Shown: piece after piece, positions 28,675 to 36,980 of the stretch
Layout: the number at the start of each line of letters is the position of its first letter
How positions within the stretch are numbered: position 1 is the first letter of the stretch
NCBI RefSeq assembly: GCF_001189965.1
Contig: NZ_LFLU01000008.1
Location: 168,920 to 232,919, forward strand
Direction of reading: 5' to 3'
DNA: 64,000 nt
Origin: Herbaspirillum rhizosphaerae
GTDB taxonomy: Bacteria > Pseudomonadota > Gammaproteobacteria > Burkholderiales > Burkholderiaceae_D
Notes under the pieces: generated by a model
The model's database searches: none
Told to the model about the DNA's origin: nothing
Seen by the model: the letters and a program-made list of their open reading frames with translations, nothing else
Program-made: the position numbers and the translations under genes

Positions 28675-28786
28675 GTTGCAGTCTCCTCGGTTCTTACTTT
28701 GCAATAGATGCGCCAGCGGTCTCGTGCCGGCGGATCGCAGCTCACGGGCTGCGCTTCCGGTCGACTTGCCGCTTTCAGGCAATGGC

Positions 28787-29149
28787 TTACAGGACTTCTT
28801 TTACATACGATTCGCGTTCCATCTCGATCACTTCCACGCTGAGCTGCACGCTCATGCCGACCGGCCTGGCGCAGCGGGCGCGAATGACGCCGGCGATCCG
28901 CTGCGACAATTCGGCGCGCATGGCCGGCGTGCGTCCGGGCAAGACGCGCAGCTGGGCATAGACGAACCCGCGCGCGCCGGCCTCCGTGCCGACCCGTGTC
29001 GCCTCCAGCGGAATCATGCGCGACTTGAGATCGCTTTCTTTCTGGATGCTGCCGCTGCCGATGACGGCAGCGTTGAGTTCCAGCAGCGTCTGCGCCACGC
29101 TGTCCGGCGCAAACAATCCCGGCGAATAGTCGACGATGAGATGGGGCAT
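28787..29149 (-). CDS. 5-carboxymethyl-2-hydroxymuconate isomerase-like tautomerase
   Basis: A 120-residue protein starting MPHLIVDYS. The exposed N-terminal proline after Met removal is the catalytic base of the CHMI branch of the tautomerase superfamily. The length matches the family. The classic enzyme isomerises an intermediate of homoprotocatechuate breakdown, but here it stands between a sugar-acid-type transporter and an enolase-superfamily dehydratase, so the true substrate may be another keto acid. It lies 12 bases after the enolase-superfamily gene. Confidence 0.75.
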   Translation of the reverse strand: MPHLIVDYSPGLFAPDSVAQTLLELNAAVIGSGSIQKESDLKSRMIPLEATRVGTEAGARGFVYAQLRVLPGRTPAMRAELSQRIAGVIRARCARPVGMSVQLSVEVIEMERESYVKEVL

Positions 29150-29161
29150 GGCGTTTCCCGG

Positions 29162-30340
29162 TTATTGATCGAGCGGTGCGCCGTCGATGGTGCGGCGCAT
29201 CGATACGGGGCGATACAGCGGGGCGCGCTTGAGTTCCACGTCGTCCACCAGTTCGACGCCGATGCCGGGAGCATCCGGCACGGTGATGAAGCCGGCTTGC
29301 GGCACCGGATGGCTTTTGACGAGATCGGAACCCAGCAACTTCTGGCCGGACTTCAGGACCAGGTTTTCAAATCCGGTCGGATATTCCTGGATGGCGAAGT
29401 TGGGCACGGCGGCGGCGACCTGCATGCAGGCGGCAAGGCTGATCGGCGACAGCGGATTGTGCGGAGCGAGATCGACGTTTTGCGCTTCGGCCAGGGCGGC
29501 AATCTTCTTGGCGCCGGTAATGCCGCCGCAGACGCACACCGAGGCGCGCGCATAACGCACGCCGCCGCCGGCCAGCTGTTGCTGGAACTCCGCCGGAGTA
29601 CAGAAACGTTCGCCGGTGGCGATCGGCACCCGGATGGCGTTGCCGACCGTCGTCATCTGTGTGTAGAACTCAGGCCGCAGAGGGTCTTCCAGCCACATCG
29701 GCGTCAGCGGCTCCAGCACCTGGCCGATGGCGATCGCTTCGGCCGGACTCAGGCGGCGGTGCATTTCGATCAGCAAGTCGACATCGGGGCCTACCGCTTC
29801 ACGGAACGCCATGACGCGCTCCTTGGCGTCGCGCACCTTGCCGGCATGCGAGCGGAAATATTCGTGGCCTTCCGGTTCATCCAGGAAAGGATTGATATGG
29901 CCGACTGCAGTGAAGCCTTCTTCGCGCAGGCGGCGGCATTCCGACAAGACCTCTTCCAATGTCTCGGCATACACATGGCCATAGACGCGCAGTTTGTTGC
30001 GATAGCTGCCGCCCAGCAATTGCCAGACCGGCACCTGCAGACGCTTGCCCAGCAAATCCCACAGCGCGATGTCGATGGCCGACACGGCCGCATTGACTGC
30101 GGTGCCGCGGAAGTGGGAGAAGCGCTGCATCACGTTCCAGTGGAGTTCGATCTGGTTGGCATCCTGGCCGACCAGGTACTTGCCGAACTTTTCCAGCGCG
30201 GCCTTGGCGGCTTCGATGTGCCCCCATGAACCCGCTTCGCCGTAGCCGGTCAGTCCCGCCTCGGTACGGATGCGGGCATACAGGAATTGGCCTACGTGCA
30301 AAGCCTCGACGGAAGCGATGCGATGGATGTGCTTGGTCAT
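29162..30340 (-). CDS. Mandelate racemase/muconate lactonizing enzyme family protein (sugar acid dehydratase type)
   Basis: A 392-residue enolase-superfamily enzyme. The capping domain runs to about residue 110 and a TIM barrel follows. Metal ligands appear in order: the Glu/Asp of LLIEMHRRLSP, the Glu of WLEDPLRPE and the Glu of IATGERF. The histidine in LAPHNPLSP is the usual acid/base residue of D-galactonate/D-mannonate dehydratases. It abstracts the proton next to a carboxylate of a sugar acid. It is the first gene of the operon and divergent from the GntR regulator, 179 bases apart. Confidence 0.85.
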   Translation of the reverse strand: MTKHIHRIASVEALHVGQFLYARIRTEAGLTGYGEAGSWGHIEAAKAALEKFGKYLVGQDANQIELHWNVMQRFSHFRGTAVNAAVSAIDIALWDLLGKRLQVPVWQLLGGSYRNKLRVYGHVYAETLEEVLSECRRLREEGFTAVGHINPFLDEPEGHEYFRSHAGKVRDAKERVMAFREAVGPDVDLLIEMHRRLSPAEAIAIGQVLEPLTPMWLEDPLRPEFYTQMTTVGNAIRVPIATGERFCTPAEFQQQLAGGGVRYARASVCVCGGITGAKKIAALAEAQNVDLAPHNPLSPISLAACMQVAAAVPNFAIQEYPTGFENLVLKSGQKLLGSDLVKSHPVPQAGFITVPDAPGIGVELVDDVELKRAPLYRPVSMRRTIDGAPLDQ

Positions 30341-30493
30341 GGCGATATCTCAACGAATGAATGAAAGAAATGTCGATCTGCGGCGCGGCGCAAGAAAGCT
30401 GCATCTGAAGTAGCGGGCGGCAGCCGCCGGACATCGACATGGAGGACTATAGCGAGGGGAGGAGCAGCTTGGAATCAAATTCTATAGTGTTAC

Positions 30494-30519
30494 TTCTCTA
30501 TTCTATATAGAATAGAGAA
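30494..30519. promoter_or_regulatory. Perfect 26-bp palindrome abutting the GntR start codon
   Basis: Left half TTCTCTATTCTAT is followed at once by its exact reverse complement ATAGAATAGAGAA, with no spacer; the next base begins the ATG of the GntR/UTRA regulator. A further half-site-like TTCTATAG lies just upstream near 30480. It is the obvious operator for autoregulation and for the divergent enolase-superfamily operon. The AGAG of the right arm is also the only candidate ribosome-binding site. Confidence 0.8.
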
Positions 30520-31266
30520 ATGACTCCTATCGATCTCAGCCCGGCGTTTGTCCGGCTTGCACGCTATATCCATGAACGCATCATTGCCGGCGAATGGCTG
30601 CCCGGCCAGGTATTGCCCGGCGAAGAAGCGCTCGCACAGGACATGAAGGTCAGCGTCGGTACCGTGCGTAAGGCATTCGACGTACTGAGCGGGCAAGGGC
30701 TGGTCACGCGCCACCGGGGACGCGGCACCTTCGTGACGCGCGCCACCAATGAGCGCGCCTTCACCAGTTTTTACCGCCTGACGGACCGCTCCGACGGCAT
30801 GCGACGCCTGCCGGAAGACACCTTGCTGCTGAAAGAGCGCGCCGCTGCCGACGCCGACGAACGCGCGGCCCTCAAGCTCGCGCCCGACGAACTGGTCTAT
30901 CGCCTGCGCCGCCGTCGCGTTCTTGACGGCGCGCCGCTGGTGCTGGAGACCATCAGTTTTCCTTTTGCGCGGGTAGGGACCAAGGAATGGGGCGCAGACG
31001 GTGCGCCGTTTCATCTGGTGTATTCATTCCTGGAGCAGCAGTGCGGCATCTCGGTGAGCCGCGTGGAAGACCGCCTGCGGGCCTGTCTGCTGCCAAAGAA
31101 GGTGGCGAAGGATTTCGGTTTACCTGTCGGTCATCCGGTCTTGCTGTCCATTCGCACCGGCTACGACCTGCGCGGAGAACCGGTGGAATTCAGATCCTCA
31201 TGGATGGCGACCGATACCCACGACTACCTCAGCGAGCTGCGCTGGGCGGCAGCGACGGATCACTGA
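30520..31266 (+). CDS. GntR family regulator with UTRA effector domain (HutC-type)
   Basis: A 248-residue regulator. The N-terminal GntR winged helix includes LPGEEALAQDMKVSVGTVRKAFDVLSGQGLVTRHRGRGTFV. The C-terminal UTRA domain, which binds small carboxylates or sugars, follows from about residue 95. It is divergent from the three-gene sugar-acid operon and its start codon abuts a perfect palindrome, so it probably represses both itself and that operon. Its last seven bases overlap the end of the convergent LysR gene. Confidence 0.9.
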   Translation: MTPIDLSPAFVRLARYIHERIIAGEWLPGQVLPGEEALAQDMKVSVGTVRKAFDVLSGQGLVTRHRGRGTFVTRATNERAFTSFYRLTDRSDGMRRLPEDTLLLKERAAADADERAALKLAPDELVYRLRRRRVLDGAPLVLETISFPFARVGTKEWGADGAPFHLVYSFLEQQCGISVSRVEDRLRACLLPKKVAKDFGLPVGHPVLLSIRTGYDLRGEPVEFRSSWMATDTHDYLSELRWAAATDH

Positions 31267-32168
31267 TCGTCCTGCTGGATGAAATCAATGAAGGCCCGCA
31301 ACGGCGCAGGCAGGTGGCGGCGTCCCGAATAATATAAAAACGGTCCGGGAAAACTCGGCCACCAGTCCTGCAGCACCGGCTGCAACTGGCCGGAGCTCAT
31401 GTACGGCTCCAGCCATTCTTCAAAAAGATAAATCAAGCCGTGTCCCGCCACTGCCGCGCTCACCGTCAGGTCGGCGACGGTCGGGGTGACGATCAGGGGG
31501 CCGTCGGGTTCGACGGTGAGCGTCTGTCCATCGCGCTCGAATTCCCACGGATAGATCGCGCCGCTGAGAAATTTCCCGCGCAGGCAGGCATGTTGCAACA
31601 GGTCGCGCGGATGTTCCGGCACACCGCGTCGCGCCAGGTAAGCGGGCGCGGCGGCCACGGCAAAGCGCTGCGTGCGCGGCCCGATGGGCACCGCAATCAT
31701 GTCCTGTTCCAATCGTTCGCCGTAGCGGATGCCGGCGTCGCAGCCGCTCGCCACTACATCGACAAAATTGTTGTCGACGACCAGGTCCAGCACGATTTCC
31801 GGATAGGCGCCGATAAAGGCGTTGACCATCGGCTGCAGGAAGAAGCGCGCCGCGCTGACCGGCACGTTCAGTCGCAAGGTGCCGCGTGGGCGGTCGCGCA
31901 GGTCGTTGAGCACGTCGAGCGCGTTGGCGACTTCGTCCAACGCCGGCCGCAAACGGCTGAGCAGCAACGCGCCGGCCTCGGTCGGCGTCACGCTGCGCGT
32001 GGTGCGCAACAGCAGCCGGATGCCGAGCTTGTTTTCCAGCCGGCGCACGGCCTCGCTCAAGGCCGAGGCGGACTGTCCGCTGGCGCGTCCGGCCTGGCGG
32101 AAGCCATGATGCTGGACGACCAGGGCGAAGGTCGACAAATCTGCCATGGAATGAATGTCGGTCGTCAT
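31260..32168 (-). CDS. LysR family transcriptional regulator
   Basis: A 302-residue regulator with the LysR helix-turn-helix (FALVVQHHGFRQAGRASGQSASALSEAVRRLE) and a substrate-binding-like effector domain. The start at 32168 gives seven residues before the usual beginning; ATG at 32147 is an alternative. It is divergent from the aldo/keto reductase gene at 32339, its likely target, and its 3' end overlaps the GntR gene. Confidence 0.88.
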   Translation of the reverse strand: MTTDIHSMADLSTFALVVQHHGFRQAGRASGQSASALSEAVRRLENKLGIRLLLRTTRSVTPTEAGALLLSRLRPALDEVANALDVLNDLRDRPRGTLRLNVPVSAARFFLQPMVNAFIGAYPEIVLDLVVDNNFVDVVASGCDAGIRYGERLEQDMIAVPIGPRTQRFAVAAAPAYLARRGVPEHPRDLLQHACLRGKFLSGAIYPWEFERDGQTLTVEPDGPLIVTPTVADLTVSAAVAGHGLIYLFEEWLEPYMSSGQLQPVLQDWWPSFPGPFLYYSGRRHLPAPLRAFIDFIQQDDQ

Positions 32169-32338
32169 TGCGTTGGTCGCCTTTATTGTGCGGAATTTCG
32201 TACAAGCCGTACGCCATTGCCCGGATTATCACACGGCATCATCTTGATTACCATGTGCTCATGCCGCTACCCCGGCCATGCGCCACCCCTGGCGCGCAGC
32301 GAATTCCTCGTCCATTTCGTCACTATCAGGAGCCTGTC

Positions 32339-33205
32339 ATGAACGCCTATTTACCTTCCCGCCACCAGTTTTCACCCGCGCACTGCGACATCCGCTTCAA
32401 CCGCCTCGGCTACGGCGCCATGCAGCTGGCCGGCCCGCACGTGTGGGGGCCGCCGAAAGATCGTGCCGCTGCGGTGGCCGTCTTGCGCGAAGCCATCGAG
32501 CTGGGCATCAACCATATCGATACCTCGGATTTCTACGGTCCGCACGTCACCAACCAGATCATCCGCGAAGCGCTGCATCCCTACCGCGACGGGCTGACCA
32601 TTGTCACCAAGATCGGCTTCGTGCGCGGCGACGATCAGTCGTGGATACCGGCGGCGTCGGCAGAGCAATTGCGCGCTGCCGTGCACGACAACTTGCGCAA
32701 CCTGCAATTGGAGGCGCTCGACGTAGTCAACCTGCGTGCGCCCGGCCTGGAAGGCCCGGACGGTTCTTCGCTCGCCGAGGCGCTCGGCACACTGGTGCGG
32801 ATGAAAGAGGAGGGCCTGATCCGCCATATCGGCCTCAGTAATGTCGATGCAAAACAGATCGCCGAAGCGCAGCAGATCACCGACATCGTTTGCGTGCAGA
32901 ACATGTACAACCTGGCTGCGCGCGGCGACGATGCCCTGATCGATACGCTGGCGGCGCAGGGCATCGCTTACGTGCCGTTTTTCCCGCTGGGCGGATTTTC
33001 GCCGCTGCAATCTGAAACCCTGACGCAAGTCGCCGCATCCCTGCAGGCAACGCCGATGCAGGTGGCGCTGGCGTGGTTGCTCCAGCGCGCACCTAACATT
33101 CTGGTGATTCCCGGCACGTCGTCAGTGGCGCATTTACGCGAGAACGTCGCCGCCGGAGCGCTGCAGCTGGATGCTGCGGCATTGGCCGCGCTTGATGCCA
33201 TGTGA
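32339..33205 (+). CDS. Aldo/keto reductase
   Basis: A 288-residue AKR of the YajO/Tas-like branch. It shows RLGYGAMQL, the catalytic region INHIDTSDFYGPHVTNQII, the lysine in TIVTKIGF and the C-terminal cofactor loop LVIPGTSSVAHLREN. TCAGGAG precedes the ATG at 32339; longer in-frame starts lack such support. The stop codon lies within the first unit of an 11-base tandem repeat. It is likely controlled by the divergent LysR gene. Confidence 0.88.
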   Translation: MNAYLPSRHQFSPAHCDIRFNRLGYGAMQLAGPHVWGPPKDRAAAVAVLREAIELGINHIDTSDFYGPHVTNQIIREALHPYRDGLTIVTKIGFVRGDDQSWIPAASAEQLRAAVHDNLRNLQLEALDVVNLRAPGLEGPDGSSLAEALGTLVRMKEEGLIRHIGLSNVDAKQIAEAQQITDIVCVQNMYNLAARGDDALIDTLAAQGIAYVPFFPLGGFSPLQSETLTQVAASLQATPMQVALAWLLQRAPNILVIPGTSSVAHLRENVAAGALQLDAAALAALDAM

Positions 33206-33288
33206 CCGGCGTGTGACCGGCGTGTGACCGGCGTGTGATCGGCGTGTGATCGGCGTGTGATCGGCGTGTGATCGGCGTGTGACCGGCG
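33201..33288. repeat. Eight perfect-phase 11-bp tandem repeats
   Basis: Eight units of TGTGAyCGGCG run without interruption: units 1-3 and 8 have C, units 4-7 have T at the sixth base. The first unit contains the stop codon of the aldo/keto reductase gene. Each unit carries a TGTGA, the CRP half-site core, spaced one helical turn apart. Copy number probably varies between strains. Confidence 0.95.
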
Positions 33289-33330
33289 CGCCGACGAGCC
33301 GCGAAGTTGGCCACGAAGCCAACTGCTGAA

Positions 33331-33810
33331 TCAGCCGCGCCGGGCGGCCTCGATGGCGGCGATGTCGATCTTCTTCATCCCCATCATGGCCTGGAAGACG
33401 CGTTTGGCGGCCGCCTGATCGGGATCGGTGACGCCGGCGATCAGCACGCGCGGCGAGATCTGCCAGGACAGCCCCCATTTGTCCTTGCACCAGCCGCAGG
33501 CGCTTTCCTGGCCGCCGTTGTCGACGATGGCGTTCCACAGGCGGTCGGTTTCTTCCTGGCTGTCGGTCGCGACCTGGAACGAGAACGCTTCGTTGTGGCG
33601 GAAGGCAGGGCCGCCGTTGAGGCCAAGGCAGGGAATACCCATCACGGTGAACTCGACCGTCAGGATGTTGCCTTCCTTGCCCGCGGGATAGTCGCCCGGC
33701 GCGCGATGGACGGCGCCGACGGCGCTGTCGGGAAAGGTTGCGGCGTAGAACGTCGCTGCATCCAGTGCAGCGCCGTCGTACCAGAGGCAAATGGTGTTTT
33801 TGCTGAGCAT
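33331..33810 (-). CDS. VOC (PhnB/glyoxalase-like) family protein
   Basis: A 159-residue single-domain-pair VOC protein of the PhnB/'3-demethylubiquinone methyltransferase-like' group. It starts ICLWYDGAALDAATFYAATFPDS and has FTVMGIPCLGLNGGPAFRHNEAFSFQV and CGWCKDKWGLSWQISP. No catalytic assignment is possible. It is a single gene between the tandem repeat and an orphan ModA-like gene on the same strand. Confidence 0.8.
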   Translation of the reverse strand: MLSKNTICLWYDGAALDAATFYAATFPDSAVGAVHRAPGDYPAGKEGNILTVEFTVMGIPCLGLNGGPAFRHNEAFSFQVATDSQEETDRLWNAIVDNGGQESACGWCKDKWGLSWQISPRVLIAGVTDPDQAAAKRVFQAMMGMKKIDIAAIEAARRG

Positions 33811-33959
33811 CGCGGGTCTCCTCGATTGGGGATGAATAAAGGGATGTTGCCCGCGCGTTAATGTTTTTATTTGTTTGCGCCGGCGAACAGGTTTTCGATG
33901 TTATTTTTCGAAAATAGTGCCGTCAGGCTTGCGCGGCCTTCTCACCACGAAAGTCGCGC

Positions 33960-34739
33960 TCAATCAGCTTCCGGCGACAAGCCGTGTTCCTGCATGGCCC
34001 GGCGCGCGCGGGTATCGGCGAACATCGTCAGGAAGGCGCGCGCCGTCGCGGATGACGAAGCATGGGACGAAACGGCGCCCGCATACACGGTGTAGTTCTG
34101 GATGGCGGCCGGCAGCGGTCCGACCAGGTGCGCGCCTTTTACCTGCAGGATCTCGCTTTGCTGATGCAGCGCCAGTGCGGCTGAGCCGTCGACCAGCTTC
34201 TCCGCCACCAGGCCGCCGGGCACCAGCACTTCCTTGGCATGCATCTGCGCCGCGATGCCCAGCTTTTCAAACAGTTGTTCCAGATAGATGCCGCTGGATC
34301 CGCCGGCCCTGGGATCGATGACTGCAACCGACGGCGCATCCAGCAATGTCTTCCTGAACTGCGCCACGGTGGCAATCGCCGGCGCCGGTGCGCCTTGCCT
34401 GACGGCGACCGCGATGCCGACGCGCGCGATCCCGCGGGCGCTGGCTGCATCCAGATAAGCATCCTTGCCGAGACTGTTCAACACGGCATCCGGCACGACC
34501 GCCACGTCGAAGGCTGCGCCGGAGCGGATGCGTTTTTCCATTGCGCCACCGGTGGCGTTCTCCACCGTGACGCGGATGCCGCTGCGCTGTTCGAAATCGG
34601 CGGCGACGCTGCGCACCACGGGAGCAATGGCGCCGGCGGCGAAGACCTTGAGATCATCGGCGCAAGCAGCTGTCGCAGATGTCGCAATCAGGACCGCAAG
34701 AGCGGAGGCAGCGAAAAACGGGAAGGACGACAGGCGCAC
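33960..34739 (-). CDS. Orphan molybdate-type (ModA-like) periplasmic binding protein
   Basis: A 259-residue exported protein with signal peptide (ending ATAACA) and a ModA/type 2 periplasmic binding fold: LKVFAAGAIAPVVRSVAADFEQRSGI, DVAVVPDAVL and DPRAGGSSGIYLEQLFEKLGI. Canonical ModA anion ligands cannot be assigned by eye. No modB or modC gene is nearby, so it either serves a distant transporter or binds another oxyanion or organic ligand. Confidence 0.78.
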   Translation of the reverse strand: MRLSSFPFFAASALAVLIATSATAACADDLKVFAAGAIAPVVRSVAADFEQRSGIRVTVENATGGAMEKRIRSGAAFDVAVVPDAVLNSLGKDAYLDAASARGIARVGIAVAVRQGAPAPAIATVAQFRKTLLDAPSVAVIDPRAGGSSGIYLEQLFEKLGIAAQMHAKEVLVPGGLVAEKLVDGSAALALHQQSEILQVKGAHLVGPLPAAIQNYTVYAGAVSSHASSSATARAFLTMFADTRARRAMQEHGLSPEAD

Positions 34740-34840
34740 GATTTTTCTCCTGAACGCGACGGACGATGAATGAAGAAATGCGAAATGCGGCTGGGATTAT
34801 ACGATGGGCGCCTGCATCGCCTTTCCGGCCAGGCAAAAGA

Positions 34841-34870
34841 AAAACGGCTTGCAACGCTGCAAGCCGTTTT
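34841..34870 (-). terminator. Intrinsic terminator after the hydrolase gene
   Basis: A 13-bp perfect stem (AAAACGGCTTGCA and TGCAAGCCGTTTT, loop ACGC) lies 22 bases after the stop of the minus-strand hydrolase and continues into a T-rich tail on that strand. Confidence 0.85.
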
Positions 34871-34892
34871 GTCTGACAGGCGCAGATCCGGT

Positions 34893-35804
34893 TTATTGCA
34901 GGAAGTCTGCAATCACCGCCACGGTCGCCTGCGGCTGTTCTTCCATCAGCCAGTGGCCGGCGTTGGGGATCACCGCGCCGCGTACATCGGTGGCGGCAAA
35001 ACGTGCAACGGCTGCCATGGTGGTGCCGAAGGATTTTTCGCCGCCCACGGCCAGGACCGGCATCGGCAGCAGTCCCTTGGCGACGTAGGCCTTGTTGTCT
35101 ACAGCATCCTGGTCAAAGGCGTGGAACTGCTCAAAGCCGGAATGCATGGCGCCAGGCAGTGCATAGAACTTGGCATAGTGGCGGCGTGAGGCTTCGTCGA
35201 AATGCTTGGGATCGGCGGAGAACTCATTCCAGAAACGATCGAGGTAAATACGCTCGCGGCCCTTCACCAGCCGTTCCATGTCCGGACCGCCGAAACGGAA
35301 ATGCCAGAGCAGGGGATTCTTGAGGATTTCTTCCCATGGGCCGACACCCGGCAGCGGCGCATCCATCAGCACCAGTTTGGTCACGCGCTCAGGTTGCTCC
35401 GCAGTGAAGGCGTAGGCGACCATATTGCCGATGTCATGCGCCACCACGTCGACCTTGCCGATCTTGAGCGCATCGAGCACGCCGGCGATGTCGCGCGCCT
35501 GGTTCTTTTTGTCGTAACCGGTTGCAGGGTGATCCGACAAGCCCATGCCGCGCAGATCAGGCACGATGACCGTGTGCGTGGCGGCGAGTTTGGCCGCCAG
35601 CGGCGCCCACATGTCGCCGGTTTCGCCATAGCCGTGCAGCATCACAACCGCCGGGCCTGTGCCGCCGACTCTGACATGGATGCGTGCGCCGTTGGTGGCG
35701 ATCGTCTGTGTCTTGAATCCAGATAGGAAAGAGAAGCCGGCTGCCAGCGCCGGGAAAGAATGGAGTGAAGCAAGTACGAGCAGCAACGCCAATATTTTTC
35801 GCAT
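34893..35804 (-). CDS. Exported alpha/beta hydrolase, epoxide hydrolase/dehalogenase type
   Basis: A 303-residue protein with a signal peptide (MRKILALLLVLASLHSFPALA). The core has VMLHGYGETGDMW, DLRGMGLSDHP and a nucleophile elbow reading VAHDIGNM, in which aspartate replaces serine as in epoxide hydrolases and haloalkane dehalogenases. The closing histidine is in NAGHWLMEEQP. The start at 35804 puts the signal peptide first. It has its own terminator and stands alone. Confidence 0.85.
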   Translation of the reverse strand: MRKILALLLVLASLHSFPALAAGFSFLSGFKTQTIATNGARIHVRVGGTGPAVVMLHGYGETGDMWAPLAAKLAATHTVIVPDLRGMGLSDHPATGYDKKNQARDIAGVLDALKIGKVDVVAHDIGNMVAYAFTAEQPERVTKLVLMDAPLPGVGPWEEILKNPLLWHFRFGGPDMERLVKGRERIYLDRFWNEFSADPKHFDEASRRHYAKFYALPGAMHSGFEQFHAFDQDAVDNKAYVAKGLLPMPVLAVGGEKSFGTTMAAVARFAATDVRGAVIPNAGHWLMEEQPQATVAVIADFLQ

Positions 35805-36017
35805 TTTTATACCCCGTTTGTTATTCAGGCCGGTCAGCCTGAGGAAGGATACTGTCACAGATCTCAGGCCTGGAAAATGTATTTTCCAGACTATGTGATC
35901 CGGTCGATGAATGCGATATAAAAAGATCAATATTTCGCTGCCGGAAAACATCATGAGCAATCAGAAGCGCGACATCCCCCGATCAACTCACGATGTCATC
36001 AGCCTGTCATCAAGGCA

Positions 36018-36809
36018 TCAATGCGTTTGTCCCGCAGCGTCCAGAATCAGATTGGCGATTTCATCCGGATGCGACAGCATCGACAGATGGCTGGAGGCGA
36101 TTTCGATGGTCTTGGCCTTCATGCGTTGCGCGAGGAAGCGCTCCAGTTGCGGCGACGTGGTGCGGTCATTGGTGGAAACGGCATACCAGGTCGGCTTGCT
36201 GCGCCATGCGGCTTGCGTGGTGCGCGAGGCGAACAGCGTGTCGGAGATGCGGCCTTGTTCGGCATACATGACCTTGGCCTTGACCGGATTGATGTCGCCC
36301 GCGAAGTCGCGCAGGAAAGCTTCTTCGCTCAACTGAGCAAAGCCGCCCGACTTGACCAGGCCGGCGCTGGCCGGCGGCGTCGGGAATTTTCCTGCCAGCG
36401 CGCCGTAGTCTTCACCGGCATCCGGTGCGCGCGCAGCGACATAGACCAGACCTGCCACCTTGGGATCGGTGCCGGCTTCGCTGATGACGGTGCCTGCCCA
36501 CGAGTGGCCGACCAGGATGGTCGGGCCGTCTTGCAGCGCCAGGATGCGGCGCGTCGCTTCAACGTCGTCGGCCAGAGAGGACAAAGGATTCTGTACGGCC
36601 GTCACGTGCAGGCCGGCTTTTTGCAGGCGTTCGATTACTTCCGACCAGCATGAACCGTCGGCATAGGCGCCGTGCACCAGCACGACGTTCTTGACCGGCG
36701 CGGTCTTCGCGGCATCTTCGGCGAAAGCGGCGTGGCTCAGGAGCAGGGCGGCGACGCCCGCAATTGTGGATTGCACGGCGGACTTCATGAATGAGCGTTT
36801 GTTGAGCAT
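36018..36809 (-). CDS. Exported alpha/beta hydrolase (EstC-like)
   Basis: A 263-residue protein with a twin-region signal (about 1-30, ending AAFA). It has VLVHGAYADGSCWSEVIERL, nucleophile serine in VGHSWAGTVIS and histidine in SSHLSMLSHPDE. It is the same small exported hydrolase type as the gene at 19345-20133. No regulator gene is adjacent. The substrate is unknown. Confidence 0.82.
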   Translation of the reverse strand: MLNKRSFMKSAVQSTIAGVAALLLSHAAFAEDAAKTAPVKNVVLVHGAYADGSCWSEVIERLQKAGLHVTAVQNPLSSLADDVEATRRILALQDGPTILVGHSWAGTVISEAGTDPKVAGLVYVAARAPDAGEDYGALAGKFPTPPASAGLVKSGGFAQLSEEAFLRDFAGDINPVKAKVMYAEQGRISDTLFASRTTQAAWRSKPTWYAVSTNDRTTSPQLERFLAQRMKAKTIEIASSHLSMLSHPDEIANLILDAAGQTH

Positions 36810-36980
36810 GGCGATAATTCCTTGTGTGTGTGAATCAATGAGTCAGTGAATGAAAAAAGGGAAATGCAGCGATCGGCGAATTCATGCAGGTACAAATGCG
36901 CAGGGCGCACGACTCCATCCGCTCCGATCAGCGGTTATTTTTTACAGCGGGAGGAAAGGCTGAATTACATCCGCATCACG

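Noticed and set aside
27382..28707. Plus-strand frame of 441 codons
   Set aside because: Antisense to the MFS transporter; Gln/Arg-rich with no family features.
33201..33288. CRISPR array
   Set aside because: The repeats are contiguous 11-mers without spacers and no cas gene is present.
33093..33314. Repetitive His/Thr/Arg protein encoded across the 11-bp repeat
   Set aside because: The period-11 repeat makes an apparent 11-residue peptide repeat in any open frame; there is no start signal.
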